Assembly (NCBI RefSeq): GCF_008973485.1
Contig: NZ_CP031223.1
Location: 2,294,001 to 2,358,000, forward strand
Length of the DNA stretch: 64,000 nt
Reading direction: 5' to 3'
DNA from: Psychrobacillus glaciei
GTDB lineage: Bacteria; Bacillota; Bacilli; Bacillales_A; Planococcaceae
This document shows, piece after piece, positions 36,146 to 44,041 of this stretch. Position 1 is the first letter of the stretch; every line of letters starts with the position of its first letter. The notes under the pieces are model-generated. The model did no database searches, was not told the DNA's origin, and saw only the letters and a program-made list of their open reading frames with translations. The position numbers and the translations under genes were made by a program.

Positions 36146-36656
36146 TTATAAATACCTCCCATTCTTGAGTAGACAGCATTTCTTTCAATCGTTCCTTCGC
36201 TTTTTTTAGTCGATACTTAATTGTGCTTTCTGAGGTATGTAAAGTATTAGATATGTTTTGTATAGTCAGTTCTTTAAAGTAATATAGAATAATGACTTCT
36301 CGAAATTTAATAGGTAAGGATAAGACCGCTTCAGCCACAATCAATTGTTCATCTTGTAGAATAAGTTGACTTTTGGGTCGAATAATCTCAGTAAAAACAT
36401 TGGTTAATGTTTGTCTCCTGTAATGCCAACTCTTTAAATAATCCTTACATCGATTAATTGCCATTCGTGTTAAGTACGTTTTCAAACTTGATTGTGCTTG
36501 AAATTGCTCCGACTTAACCCAATAATTGATAAATACCTCCTGTACAATATCTTCTGCAGTATCCCAATCCTTCACGTAAAGATAGCTAAGCTGAAGTAAA
36601 TAATCATTATGTTCATAAACAATAGATTGAAACCTATCATCATCTAGTTGGTCCAT
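36138..36656 (-). CDS. ECF RNA polymerase sigma factor
   Basis: 172 residues. Sigma region 2: YLLQLSYLYVKDWDTAEDIV, QEVFINYWVK (-10 recognition). Region 4: LSLPIKFREVIILYYFKELT, TSESTIKYRLKKAKERLKEM (-35 recognition helix). The second ATG is chosen because AAGGGG directly abuts the first. Cytosolic. Paired with the downstream membrane protein as sigma/anti-sigma; the pair forms one array cargo unit between s13 and s14. This would let a cassette change host transcription. Confidence 0.88.
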   Translation of the reverse strand: MDQLDDDRFQSIVYEHNDYLLQLSYLYVKDWDTAEDIVQEVFINYWVKSEQFQAQSSLKTYLTRMAINRCKDYLKSWHYRRQTLTNVFTEIIRPKSQLILQDEQLIVAEAVLSLPIKFREVIILYYFKELTIQNISNTLHTSESTIKYRLKKAKERLKEMLSTQEWEVFINE

Positions 36657-36727
36657 AAGCATCCCCTTTCTATATATTAGACGATTTAGAATACAGGAAA
36701 GTCTAATTTATATTTATAAAAATAAAA

Positions 36728-36755
36728 TTCCAAGCCTTAATCCGTTGGCTTGGAA
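36728..36755 (-). terminator. terminator-like hairpin upstream of the sigma gene
   Basis: TTCCAAGCC / GGCTTGGAA with a TTTTATTTTT tail on the minus strand. It would stop transcription entering the sigma operon from upstream cargo. Confidence 0.55.
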
Positions 36756-36811
36756 TAAAACTTATGATTAATGTCACAATTGAAAGTGTATTATTTCAGA
36801 TTCATCGTATA

Positions 36812-36880
36812 TTTGCTACGTTAGTTCAGTAAGAAAAAAGGCTTTACTCCTTCTTGAAGTAAAGCACCCGTTAGTGAAAA
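36812..36880 (-). repeat. attC-like site s14
   Basis: Shortened left half TTTGCTACGTTAGTTCAGTAAG; hairpin GGCTTTACTCC...GAAGTAAAGC; ACCCGTTAGTGAAAAG. Confidence 0.82.
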
Positions 36881-37163
36881 GCGTCTCTGTTTAATACACA
36901 ACCCCACCCGCATAACCATTCTTTGTGGGGTATGTAAAAAGGAATTAACGATTAACGAATATCTACACAATATAACTTGTTCTTATTGTAATACAACTTT
37001 TAACGCTAATTGTTCAAAACACTATAACAAATATTTTGACATTCCTATAGAACACATTAACTGTTCTATTTAAAAAATCCCAATTTTTGGATATTATAAT
37101 TTATTCATCATTATTAATGTGTTAACATTTCTATGAGTATAGCTAACATAAGGGGGTGCTATT
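36881..37163. other. leader region of the 67-residue gene
   Basis: Gene-free. Contains a short stem CCCCAC/GTGGGG at about 36903-36931. The rest is AT-rich sequence that must hold the plus-strand promoter of the next gene. No conserved RNA recognised. Confidence 0.35.
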
Positions 37164-37367
37164 ATGGTCAAATCATTAAAGGGTCAATTCATTCTTTCAT
37201 GCTTTACTTCATCGATGTTTACCATTTATATTTTTATGCTGTTCAATACACCAATTCAAATAGATAACGTACAGGTAAATATTTGGATATTTGCCGCATT
37301 GGCAGCGGTTTTTAATTTAGGTGTACAATCACAAAGGTATTTTCAATCCAAAAAAACAGCACGGTAA
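37164..37367 (+). CDS. small two-span membrane protein
   Basis: 67 residues on the plus strand, unlike most array cargo. Spans FILSCFTSSMFTIYIFMLF and NIWIFAALAAVFNLGVQS, basic C-terminus. AAGGGGG 7 bases before ATG. Family unknown. Lies between s14 and s15. Confidence 0.6.
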   Translation: MVKSLKGQFILSCFTSSMFTIYIFMLFNTPIQIDNVQVNIWIFAALAAVFNLGVQSQRYFQSKKTAR

Positions 37368-37634
37368 TATGGTTGTACAACTACTTTGATGTAATGCTGT
37401 TATTTAGTAAAATAAAAGTTAGTTAATAAACAAATGGATCAATGTGGCCAAAATTCAATTTACTTAGCGCTTTTGTTGGTTTGGAATAAAGATTGATTAA
37501 AACACAGCTACAAATGCTGATTCTAATAGAAAATCATAGCCCCTATTTTGAACAAAGATTGTTCAAAAAGGGGCTATTTTTTATTCCTGTATAGCGCTTT
37601 TTGTAATAAAGATTGATTATTTCGGAAAACGAAT
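37368..37634. other. gene-free stretch with terminator
   Basis: No gene seen. Holds the strong hairpin at 37538-37583. Confidence 0.4.
37538..37583 (+). terminator. rho-independent terminator
   Basis: AGCCCCTATTTTGAAC / GTTCAAAAAGGGGCT followed by ATTTTTT, downstream of the 67-residue gene. Confidence 0.8.
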
Positions 37635-37666
37635 ATTTAACTAACGCACCCGTTAGTAATATTAAG
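37635..37666 (-). repeat. attC-like right half-site s15
   Basis: TTTAACTAACGCACCC then GTTAGTAATATTAAG: box 3, spacer and box 4 only. Confidence 0.75.
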
Positions 37667-37853
37667 TAGTGGTTTTTGTACTTTGGTTGTTTGATTTTAT
37701 CGCAAAATAAGAAGCAATTAAAAATAAAACTCCTCCACCTATCCAACCAATTGTCGGTGCGTAAGTCACAACATTTTTCAACAACATACCCGTAGCAATT
37801 AAAAATGCACCTAGAAATCCACTCATCATTGCATAACCTCGATTTTTAGTCAT
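37662..37853 (-). CDS. small two-span membrane protein
   Basis: 63 residues: MTKNRGYAMMSGFLGAFLIA, then a second span GWIGGGVLFLIASYFAI and a polar tail. Start at the second ATG because GGAGGTG immediately precedes it and overlaps the upstream ATG. The stop codon lies in the s15 boundary. Unknown family. Confidence 0.6.
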   Translation of the reverse strand: MTKNRGYAMMSGFLGAFLIATGMLLKNVVTYAPTIGWIGGGVLFLIASYFAIKSNNQSTKTTT

Positions 37854-37986
37854 TATTATCACCTCCATTTTTAATTTGTGAATTTTCCTACTTTAATCAA
37901 AATAATTTTTCCTTACTCTAATTATAGCCTTTTGAACATTAAAATTAGTTTGTTTTTTCGAAAAAATCAGGTTTTAGTTTTAATAA

Positions 37987-38060
37987 GCTTATTAAAGTAA
38001 CCTGCTGCGTTAGTTCAATAAGAAAAAAGAGTTACCTAAACATCCGCACCTTCATAAGGA
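37987..38060 (-). repeat. attC-like site s16 (right half decayed)
   Basis: CTTATTAAAGTAACCTGCTGC then GTTAGTTCAATAAG; the following AAGAGTTACC...CATCCGCACC is a weak match to hairpin and right half. Confidence 0.7.
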
Positions 38061-38072
38061 ACAATTACACCT

Positions 38073-38453
38073 TTAATGAGCTTTAACTATTAAATCATTG
38101 CCTGCATCTTTTTTACCTTCATATATTACATTATCCTCATATGACAAATCGAAGTCCGCATTGTAGATGTCCCAAATATCATTATTGTTTGAATGAGTTG
38201 CTATAATGTCTAATATTTTCTTAAACTGATTAGTTGCTTCTTCATTTGTAGGAGGCTCTTTGAGGAGAAGCCTAAACTTAATAATTTTTTCCCCGTCAAA
38301 CGCTGAAACGCATTCAATACCTTCCTTCTTAAATTCCTCCTCTGATTTTGTTAGTGCTTCACCAATATTTATCTTAGGATGTTGGTTACATCCACTTAAA
38401 AAGAAAGATAAAAATAAAATAACAAATACAAATTTTGAAGAATTTTTCGTCAC
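38073..38453 (-). CDS. lipoprotein, unknown function
   Basis: 126 residues with a lipobox (FVFVILFLSFFLSGC, Cys 22) and a small mature domain (INIGEALTKSEEEFKKEGIE, YNADFDLSYEDNVIYEGKKD). Start GTG with GGAGGAG about 7 bases upstream. Attached to the outer face of the membrane. Cargo between s16 and s17. Confidence 0.7.
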   Translation of the reverse strand: MTKNSSKFVFVILFLSFFLSGCNQHPKINIGEALTKSEEEFKKEGIECVSAFDGEKIIKFRLLLKEPPTNEEATNQFKKILDIIATHSNNNDIWDIYNADFDLSYEDNVIYEGKKDAGNDLIVKAH

Positions 38454-38489
38454 TGATAATCTCCTCCATTAAATTTACTCCAGAATTTT

Positions 38490-38847
38490 GTATTCTACTA
38501 AACTCCCTCTATAAACATTGAGATATCAACGGTTTTCATCACTTCGTGATTAAAGAAAAATATTTTTCTCTTCTCTGGCAAACAGAGTCTTGAATTTATA
38601 GATTTTATTACCAAGTTGAGCTTACGCTTCGCTAAAACTAATGGAAATCATTAGCTTTTTTCTCCATTATTTCGATGCATAATGGATCTCTGCGATGCTT
38701 ATGACGACGTACCCTCCCATGTCTCTTAGCGTCAACGTGCTTACATTCCTTCGTTCGGTCTATTCATAAGGCAGAGGCCTGCTAAGCTGCCCCGTTAGTA
38801 AAAAGGGCTTTACTCCTTATTGAAGTAAAGCACCCGTTAGTTTAAGT
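38490..38847 (-). repeat. attC-like site s17, interrupted by the 283-bp element
   Basis: Left TATTCTACTAAAC, element, CTGCCCCGTTAGT; hairpin GGGCTTTACTCC...GAAGTAAAGC; ACCCGTTAGTTTAAGTAC and a TTCACAA tail. Confidence 0.85.
38504..38786. mobile_element. 283-bp non-coding element, copy B
   Basis: Same sequence as 31149-31431 with few differences. Junctions are clearest here: CTAAAC before it and CTGCCCCGTTAG after it, so deletion of the element restores a normal left half. Confidence 0.75.
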
Positions 38848-38940
38848 ACATTTATTCACAAGCAGATATCTGACTTTACCATGAAACCACATTAAATGGG
38901 TTATACTGCACAAACTAACGGTAAAGGAGAGATAATAAAT

Positions 38941-39242
38941 GAAAAAAATATTGCCTTTAGTGACACTTGCTTTTTCTATCTACCGACAAAGCACTCGAAG
39001 AACATTTCGGCAAACCGAAGCAGTATTATTGCCAACAGATTCTCAAAATCGAAAAGAAGATAGAACCCTCCCACTTTAATGTCACCGTGCAGTTAATAAC
39101 ATTTGAAGGTGCTCACGATTTTCCATTTGATTTAGTTACTATCACTTTTAGTAATAAAAATAGTATTGAATGGCGAACTATTGATATCAAAAGCAGAACG
39201 TTAAAACCAAACGAAATAACTAATATAACTAAGGGGTGCTAG
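38941..39242 (+). pseudogene. DUF3888-like exported protein, frameshifted
   Basis: ATG 38941 (GGAG upstream) gives the signal-like MKKILPLVTLAFS. A frameshift near 38980 moves into the frame TDKALEEHFGKPKQYYCQQI then FNVTVQLITFEGAHDFPFDL and VTITFSNKNSIEWRT. The pattern of the second part resembles the DUF3888 family of small exported Bacillus proteins. Plus strand. Broken. Confidence 0.55.
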
Positions 39243-39288
39243 CATTGATGGTGCAGGAATTCTTTGTGATAAAGGCACTATTTCCTTT

Positions 39289-39372
39289 TCTTATTCAACT
39301 AACCTGCGTCTTTAGTTGAATAAGAAAAAATGCTTTACTCCTTCTTAAACTAAAGCACCCGTTAGTTTAAGT
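39289..39372 (-). repeat. attC-like site s18
   Basis: CTTATTCAACTAACCTGCGTC, TTTAGTTGAATAAG; hairpin; CTTCTTAAACTAAAGCACCC then GTTAGTTTAAGTAC and a TTCACAAACT tail. Box 3 is complete here. Confidence 0.9.
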
Positions 39373-39392
39373 ACATTTCTTCACAAACTGTT

Positions 39393-39770
39393 TTATTCAC
39401 TCTCACTGTTTGAGTTATTAAAAATACTTAGCATCCATGTTAAACCTGCAACAATTTCAATCAAATTGCTACTAAAAACTTTTAGAGACCAACTACCAAA
39501 TGCGTATAATGGCATAATTAACGAAAAGAGAAAACAAGGAATGGATACGCAAATAAGTAAAGGTAGATTTATTTTTATTGACCATTTTTTTATAAAAATA
39601 AGTGAAATGTAGATACCCCATATAAAGTGAATAATAAAGTTAGTCCAATCAATCATATAGAAATGGGAGCTATCTTTAATTTGATTTTTAATATCGAAAC
39701 TGATGATTGTTAATAAAAACAATCCAATAACCCAAATTAATTTCCATATATAAGTTGACCACTTTTTCAT
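39393..39770 (-). CDS. small integral membrane protein
   Basis: 125 residues from ATG 39770, preceded by AAGGAGG; the longer frame has no ribosome site. About four membrane spans (LIWVIGLFLLTIISF, FIIHFIWGIYISLIFI, LPLLICVSIPCFLFSLIMPL, LIEIVAGLTWMLSIF). Acidic C-terminal tail. Unknown family. Cargo between s18 and s19. Confidence 0.6.
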   Translation of the reverse strand: MKKWSTYIWKLIWVIGLFLLTIISFDIKNQIKDSSHFYMIDWTNFIIHFIWGIYISLIFIKKWSIKINLPLLICVSIPCFLFSLIMPLYAFGSWSLKVFSSNLIEIVAGLTWMLSIFNNSNSESE

Positions 39771-39975
39771 GAACAACACCTCCTTAGCGTTTTTTATAAT
39801 TGTAAATACGCTCCAAAACGAAAAGAGTTCCAAAATAATCCCCCTATTATCAAGCTAAGTGCCAATAACCTCTTATTAAACTAAACTGCTGCGTTAGTCA
39901 AAACACACCCTATGTCTATAATTCTATTAAACTGGCAATAATCCTTTTAATATTACTATTTTAGGGGGAGTAAAA

Positions 39976-40816
39976 TTGTTACTGTCAAAAGCATGGGCTT
40001 CGTTTGAAGCTGATAAGCGAATAGAGAGCTTTTCGCCACAAACGTTGAAGGCCTACCGATTACAGTCTTTGCTACTAATTGATTATTTTAAGGATGTAGA
40101 GATAGAGTTACTTGATACAAATCAACTGAAAGAATATCTCGCTATATCCGGCAAGCATTTAAAACCAGCTAGCCTTGCACATCGCATTCGTTTTATGAAG
40201 TCATTTTTTCGTTGGTTCCACGAAGAAGGGCTACCTGAGTAAGAATCCAACTTCTAAAATCAAAGAACCCAAAGTGGGAAAGCGGATACCTAAATATTTA
40301 ACCGAACGGGAGATCGAACACCTTCGTGAATCCTGTCATTCACCAATCGAAAAAGCGATTTTTGAATTCATGTTTTCTACCGGTTGTCGAATTGGAGAAG
40401 TAGTTGCGTTAGAAAAGAACCATATTAATTGGTCCAATCAATCCGCGATCGTGAGAGGAAAAGGAGATAAGGAAAGGGAAGTTTATTTTAATACACGTTG
40501 CGACATATGGCTTAAACGCTATATAGAAAGCCGTAATGATCATAATTCTGCTATTTTTATAACAGCCAGACAGCCACATAAAATGAGTATCGCCCAAATG
40601 CGATACATCATCAAGCGGATTTCCAATCGTGCGGAAATTAATAAAGAGATTCATCCACACCAACTTAGACATAGCTATGCAACTCATTTGTTGAATAACG
40701 GAGCTCCTATTGAAGTGATACAAAGTCTTATGGGGCATGAGAAAAGTGAAACCACAAAGATCTATGCTCAGTTAAGCGGAAAGTTAAGAAAAGAGTATTA
40801 TCAGAAGTACTTTTAA
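39976..40816 (+). pseudogene. tyrosine recombinase copy 2, single frameshift
   Basis: Start TTG after AGGGGGA. One extra G near 40228 (GAAGGGCTACC against GAAGGCTATC in copy 3) breaks the frame after FHEEG. The second part 40274-40816 is open and keeps all catalytic residues (GCRIGE, GKGDKE, HPHQLRHS, MGHEKS, IYA). Residues otherwise match copy 3 closely. A one-base reversion would restore it. Confidence 0.88.
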
Positions 40817-40820
40817 ATGT

Positions 40821-40851
40821 AAAAGGAGCAACGTCTTAAAGAACGTTGCTC
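40821..40851. terminator. terminator hairpin after recombinase copy 2
   Basis: GGAGCAACGTCTT / AACGTTGCTC stem with T-rich flanks. Confidence 0.75.
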
Positions 40852-40886
40852 TATTTGACTAAAGCACTCGTTAGTGGAATATCAAT

Positions 40887-41024
40887 TTATTTTTTATCTC
40901 TTATTTCTTCCAGTATTTCTATTACACGATTGTTTTGTTCTTCAATAGATTTTAACCTTTTTTCAATTATGCTTGAAGAGAAAAACACAATTAGTACAAT
41001 AGCTATTCCAATTATTAAATCCAT
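40887..41024 (-). CDS. 45-residue membrane/coiled-coil protein
   Basis: MDLIIGIAIVLIVFFSSS is one membrane span, followed by the charged coiled coil EKRLKSIEEQNNRVIEILEE. GGGGG about 6 bases before ATG. The architecture (single span plus short coiled coil) is the same as the 42-residue duplicated cassette, without obvious sequence identity. Cargo between s19 and s20. Confidence 0.6.
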   Translation of the reverse strand: MDLIIGIAIVLIVFFSSSIIEKRLKSIEEQNNRVIEILEEIRDKK

Positions 41025-41108
41025 TTCTATTCCCCCTGTATAAATCATTGTTTATCTATGTATTTTTAGTTAATACTACATACGTTTCAAATGGCTTAAA
41101 GTTACATG

Positions 41109-41143
41109 CTTGTTCAACTAACCTGCTGCGTTAGTTGAACAAG
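41109..41143 (-). repeat. attC-like half-site s20
   Basis: CTTGTTCAACTAACCTGCTGC then GTTAGTTGAACAAG: a near-perfect palindrome of boxes 1 and 2 only, no hairpin or right half. Confidence 0.8.
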
Positions 41144-41154
41144 GGTAAATGGAA

Positions 41155-41550
41155 TTATTCTATTATATATTTATCAATTTCACTAAAAGGATAGTAATGT
41201 TTTAATTCTGATTTATTTATATTAAGCTTTATCGCATCATTAGTGAGAATATACTCCATTTGGTTCACCCCGTCATGTGCATAATAGATATATTTCACAT
41301 AAGGTTCATCTTCAAAAACTACAACTACATAATATGGAGGCAATTTTACTCCATATTTTCCTTCAACAGATTTTATCTCTTTCTTTTCATATCCCTTTTC
41401 ATTCACAAGATAACTAGTCACTCTTTTTTCATATTCAGTTTTTGTGTTTTCTATTTTCAGATGTATGAAGAAAATCCCACAGATAAGCACAAGAAAGATG
41501 AGTAAAATTATTATTACTTTCTTACTCAAAATCTCACCGTTTTTAAACAT
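41155..41550 (-). CDS. DUF3139-like membrane-anchored protein
   Basis: 131 residues. One N-terminal membrane span (VIIILLIFLVLICGIFFIHL) then a domain with YEKRVTSYLVNEKGYEKKEI, KSVEGKYGVKLPPYYVVVVF and YVKYIYYAHDG, the pattern of the DUF3139 family of small Bacillus proteins. AAGGGGTG upstream. Function unknown. Cargo between s20 and s21. Confidence 0.65.
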   Translation of the reverse strand: MFKNGEILSKKVIIILLIFLVLICGIFFIHLKIENTKTEYEKRVTSYLVNEKGYEKKEIKSVEGKYGVKLPPYYVVVVFEDEPYVKYIYYAHDGVNQMEYILTNDAIKLNINKSELKHYYPFSEIDKYIIE

Positions 41551-41598
41551 AAAAACACCCCTTGTCTTGTACCATTCTTCATTTCATTCATTACTTCC

Positions 41599-41688
41599 TT
41601 CTTCAACTAACCTTCGGCTTTGGTTGAATAACAATAAAAGTTGTCACTAACTAGCCTAGTTCTGCTAAAGCACCCGATAGTTGAAGAA
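41599..41688 (-). repeat. attC-like site s21 (diverged hairpin)
   Basis: CTTCTTCAACTAACCTTCGGC, TTTGGTTGAATAAC; then TCACTAACTAGCC...CTAAAGCACCC and GATAGTTGAAGAAG. Confidence 0.8.
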
Positions 41689-41698
41689 GAATTTTAAA

Positions 41699-41944
41699 CT
41701 ATTCCTTTACTTCAATTATGGCTTCATCGTCACCAACTATTTCAAGCACTGGCTTTTCATATGCTTTTGAAACTACACTTAATTTCCACTTTAAGTCTTC
41801 TTTACTCTCTCCACTCATAACATTTTTACCCCATATCCAAGAAGTAGGTACATCGTTCTCGTAATATACCTCGCATATCTCATACGAAATATAACCATTT
41901 TCCCAATCCTTTTTTACTATTCTATAATTCCAATAATTACTCAT
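41699..41944 (-). CDS. hypothetical protein
   Basis: 81 residues: NYWNYRIVKKDWENGYISYE, YYENDVPTSWIWGKNVMSGE and acidic C-terminus. Soluble, likely a small single-domain protein. AAGGGAA upstream of ATG. Family not recognised. Cargo between s21 and s22. Confidence 0.6.
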   Translation of the reverse strand: MSNYWNYRIVKKDWENGYISYEICEVYYENDVPTSWIWGKNVMSGESKEDLKWKLSVVSKAYEKPVLEIVGDDEAIIEVKE

Positions 41945-41996
41945 ACTTTAATTCCCTTCTCCATTTAGAGTAAAATATCTATCTTTGGAGATAACC

Positions 41997-42030
41997 TTCT
42001 TAAACTAAACTGCTGCGTTAGTTGAATAAG
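41997..42030 (-). repeat. attC-like half-site s22
   Basis: CTTCTTAAACTAAACTGCTGC then GTTAGTTGAATAAG: boxes 1 and 2 only. Confidence 0.82.
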
Positions 42031-42141
42031 GAAGGTACACATTATGTTCATATTGTTTAACGAATAGCTGAGTTCTAATTGTATTTCCTACCTAGACTAT
42101 TACTTATTTAACTTTAATCTTCACCATATCATTTTTGGTAC

Positions 42142-42510
42142 TCAATTATTAAATAGTAATAATAAATGAATTACCGCAAGGACTCCCATGAAATAAATAA
42201 TTAATCTGGAGAAGGTATTCTTAAATCCATTACGAAGGTGCTTTTCAAAAAATAGATGCAGAATTGCATGAATGATCAAAAATGCATCTATGAACCAAAA
42301 AGTTATTATCTGATATTGACTGAAAAGTAAGGAAAGTATTATTGTGTACAGAGGAAGGTGAATAAACGTGAAGACTTTATAGGCTTTAGAATCTTCCATA
42401 TCTTTAAGTACTATAAATAATATCCACTCCGAACGTCTTACAGCATCCATTTCGTGCAAAAGAAATAAAGAAAAGTTAAACAAAAATAGTACAAGCAAAA
42501 AATCAGGCAT
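42142..42510 (-). CDS. DUF6713-like membrane protein
   Basis: 122 residues, four membrane spans. Contains LFLLHEMDAVRRSEW, a His-Glu-x-Asp-Ala motif in the first span that I associate with the DUF6713 family (moderate memory, unverified). GGAGG upstream of ATG. Cargo between s22 and s23. Confidence 0.6.
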   Translation of the reverse strand: MPDFLLVLFLFNFSLFLLHEMDAVRRSEWILFIVLKDMEDSKAYKVFTFIHLPLYTIILSLLFSQYQIITFWFIDAFLIIHAILHLFFEKHLRNGFKNTFSRLIIYFMGVLAVIHLLLLFNN

Positions 42511-42705
42511 ATTAATCCTCCTACAAATCTATAACTTCATGGTACTATAGTTTAATAAATTCATATAGCAAAATATGTCACTTTTTAAAATGAATATCTG
42601 CCTTAAGTTCGAATAATTTCTCTACAACTAGTAACTCCTTACGACTCAATTTGTTCCTTCTGCGATATAAAAAAGCCAACAAATAGTATGTTGACTTCAG
42701 TAATA

Positions 42706-42741
42706 CTTATTAAACTAAAGCACCCGTTCGTATTATAAGGT
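42706..42741 (-). repeat. attC-like site s23 (fused form)
   Basis: CTTATTAAACTAAAGCACCC then GTTCGTATTATAAGG: a left-type arm runs directly into the right half, preceded by a weak hairpin AGCCAACA...GTTGACT. Confidence 0.7.
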
Positions 42742-42785
42742 TAGTGAACTGACCTAGCGATATGAGACACATATAAAACACCTTT

Positions 42786-43622
42786 TTAGGCTGCCGCAAT
42801 GCCAAATTCTTTTGGCGTAAGGTAGCCTAATTTTTCTTGGATACGTTCTTCATTGTAATGACGAATATACTCGTCAATTCTTTGCACAACACTGACATTA
42901 CTTAATGAATTAAACTTGGCTAGGCTAAACTCTTCTGTTTTTAAACTAGAATGAAAGGACTCAATTACTGCATTATCCCAACAGTTTCCACGTCTGGACA
43001 TACTGCTAACTAAATGGTTTTCCTTCAAGGCATTTTGATAAGCATACGATGTATAGACACTTCCTTGATCAGAATGAACAATAACTCCTTGGGGATTTCC
43101 GCGAGCTATTAACGCTTCACGCAACGTATCCATGACTAACGGAGTCTGTTGATGATTATAAAGCTTATAAGTGACAATTTCATTGTTATATAGATCCATG
43201 ATCGTCGAAAGATATAATGTGACGCTACCATATTGAATATACGTAATATCCGTTACCCATTTTTCGTTCGGTTTACTAGCTATAAAGTTACGATTCAATA
43301 CATTTGGAGCAATTACTACTGACTCACCTTGAGATTTCCATTTTCTTTTTTGTTTTACTTTGCATTGAAGATGAAACTTTTGCATGGTTTTCTGAACGGT
43401 ATTGCGGTCTAATTTGATTCCATAATCTCTTTTTAATAACGCCTTTATTTTACGATGACCATTACGGTATTTCGTTGTCTTACATAGCTCGATGATTGCT
43501 TCTTCTGCTAAGGTTAAAAACTTCTCAACACCTTCAGCTAACCAACGATAAAAGCTGGAACGTGGTACTTCTAAGGCTGATAAAATGGCACTTACTGTAT
43601 AGTTTTTCCGAAACTTTTCCAC
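42786..43622 (-). CDS. IS3-family transposase OrfB, copy 2
   Basis: 278 residues, same triad as copy 1 (VTDITY, HSDQGS, NAVIESFHSS). A few substitutions (for example FLTLAEE and CKTTKYR) distinguish it from copy 1, so the copies are not from the very latest transposition. Intact. Confidence 0.92.
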   Translation of the reverse strand: MEKFRKNYTVSAILSALEVPRSSFYRWLAEGVEKFLTLAEEAIIELCKTTKYRNGHRKIKALLKRDYGIKLDRNTVQKTMQKFHLQCKVKQKRKWKSQGESVVIAPNVLNRNFIASKPNEKWVTDITYIQYGSVTLYLSTIMDLYNNEIVTYKLYNHQQTPLVMDTLREALIARGNPQGVIVHSDQGSVYTSYAYQNALKENHLVSSMSRRGNCWDNAVIESFHSSLKTEEFSLAKFNSLSNVSVVQRIDEYIRHYNEERIQEKLGYLTPKEFGIAAA

Positions 43623-43633
43623 GATTTGAAGAA

Positions 43634-43951
43634 CTATGTGTTTTTCAACTCCTTTATCATTTCCAAATACTTTTTTAGAATCTCATTCTCCATTTTTAAA
43701 TGGTTCATCTGCGTATCTTTCTTCTCCTCTTCACTCTTAAAATCAGGTCCATGCCCGAACGTATATTGTTTCCCAATCGGTTGGTCAAAACGATGAATTT
43801 CATTCGCTCTATACCATCTCATCCATGTCTCAACTTGAGATTTATTCTTAATTCCGTATTTCTCCATAATTTCTTTCGTTGTTAGCTTACCACTCATTTT
43901 TTCTTTGACGACTGCCCATTTAATCTCACTTGTATACACGTTTTTGCCCAT
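43634..43951 (-). CDS. IS3-family transposase OrfA, copy 2
   Basis: 105 residues, identical at the protein level to copy 1 as far as read: helix-turn-helix (GKLTTKEIMEKYGIK) and coiled-coil C-terminus. Upstream of OrfB in the usual overlapping arrangement. Confidence 0.9.
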   Translation of the reverse strand: MGKNVYTSEIKWAVVKEKMSGKLTTKEIMEKYGIKNKSQVETWMRWYRANEIHRFDQPIGKQYTFGHGPDFKSEEEKKDTQMNHLKMENEILKKYLEMIKELKNT

Positions 43952-44041
43952 GCAAAAACACCTCCGATTTAAGTACTTGTTTTAAGTGTACCATTACCGA
44001 AGGTGTTTTATATTGTCTCACTATTTTAGGTTAGTCCATAG

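Larger units (their letters stand above)
39872..40876 (-). repeat. attC-like site s19 containing recombinase copy 2
   Basis: CTTATTAAACTAAACTGCTGC then GTTAGTCAAAAC, the recombinase module, then TTTGACTAAAGCACTC and GTTAGTGGAA. The recombinase occupies the place of the hairpin. Confidence 0.85.
42745..44038 (-). mobile_element. IS3-family element, copy 2, with TAG target duplication
   Basis: 1294 bp, same ends as copy 1 at 32986. TAG on both sides (42742-42744 and 44039-44041). Inserted next to site s23. Confidence 0.92.
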
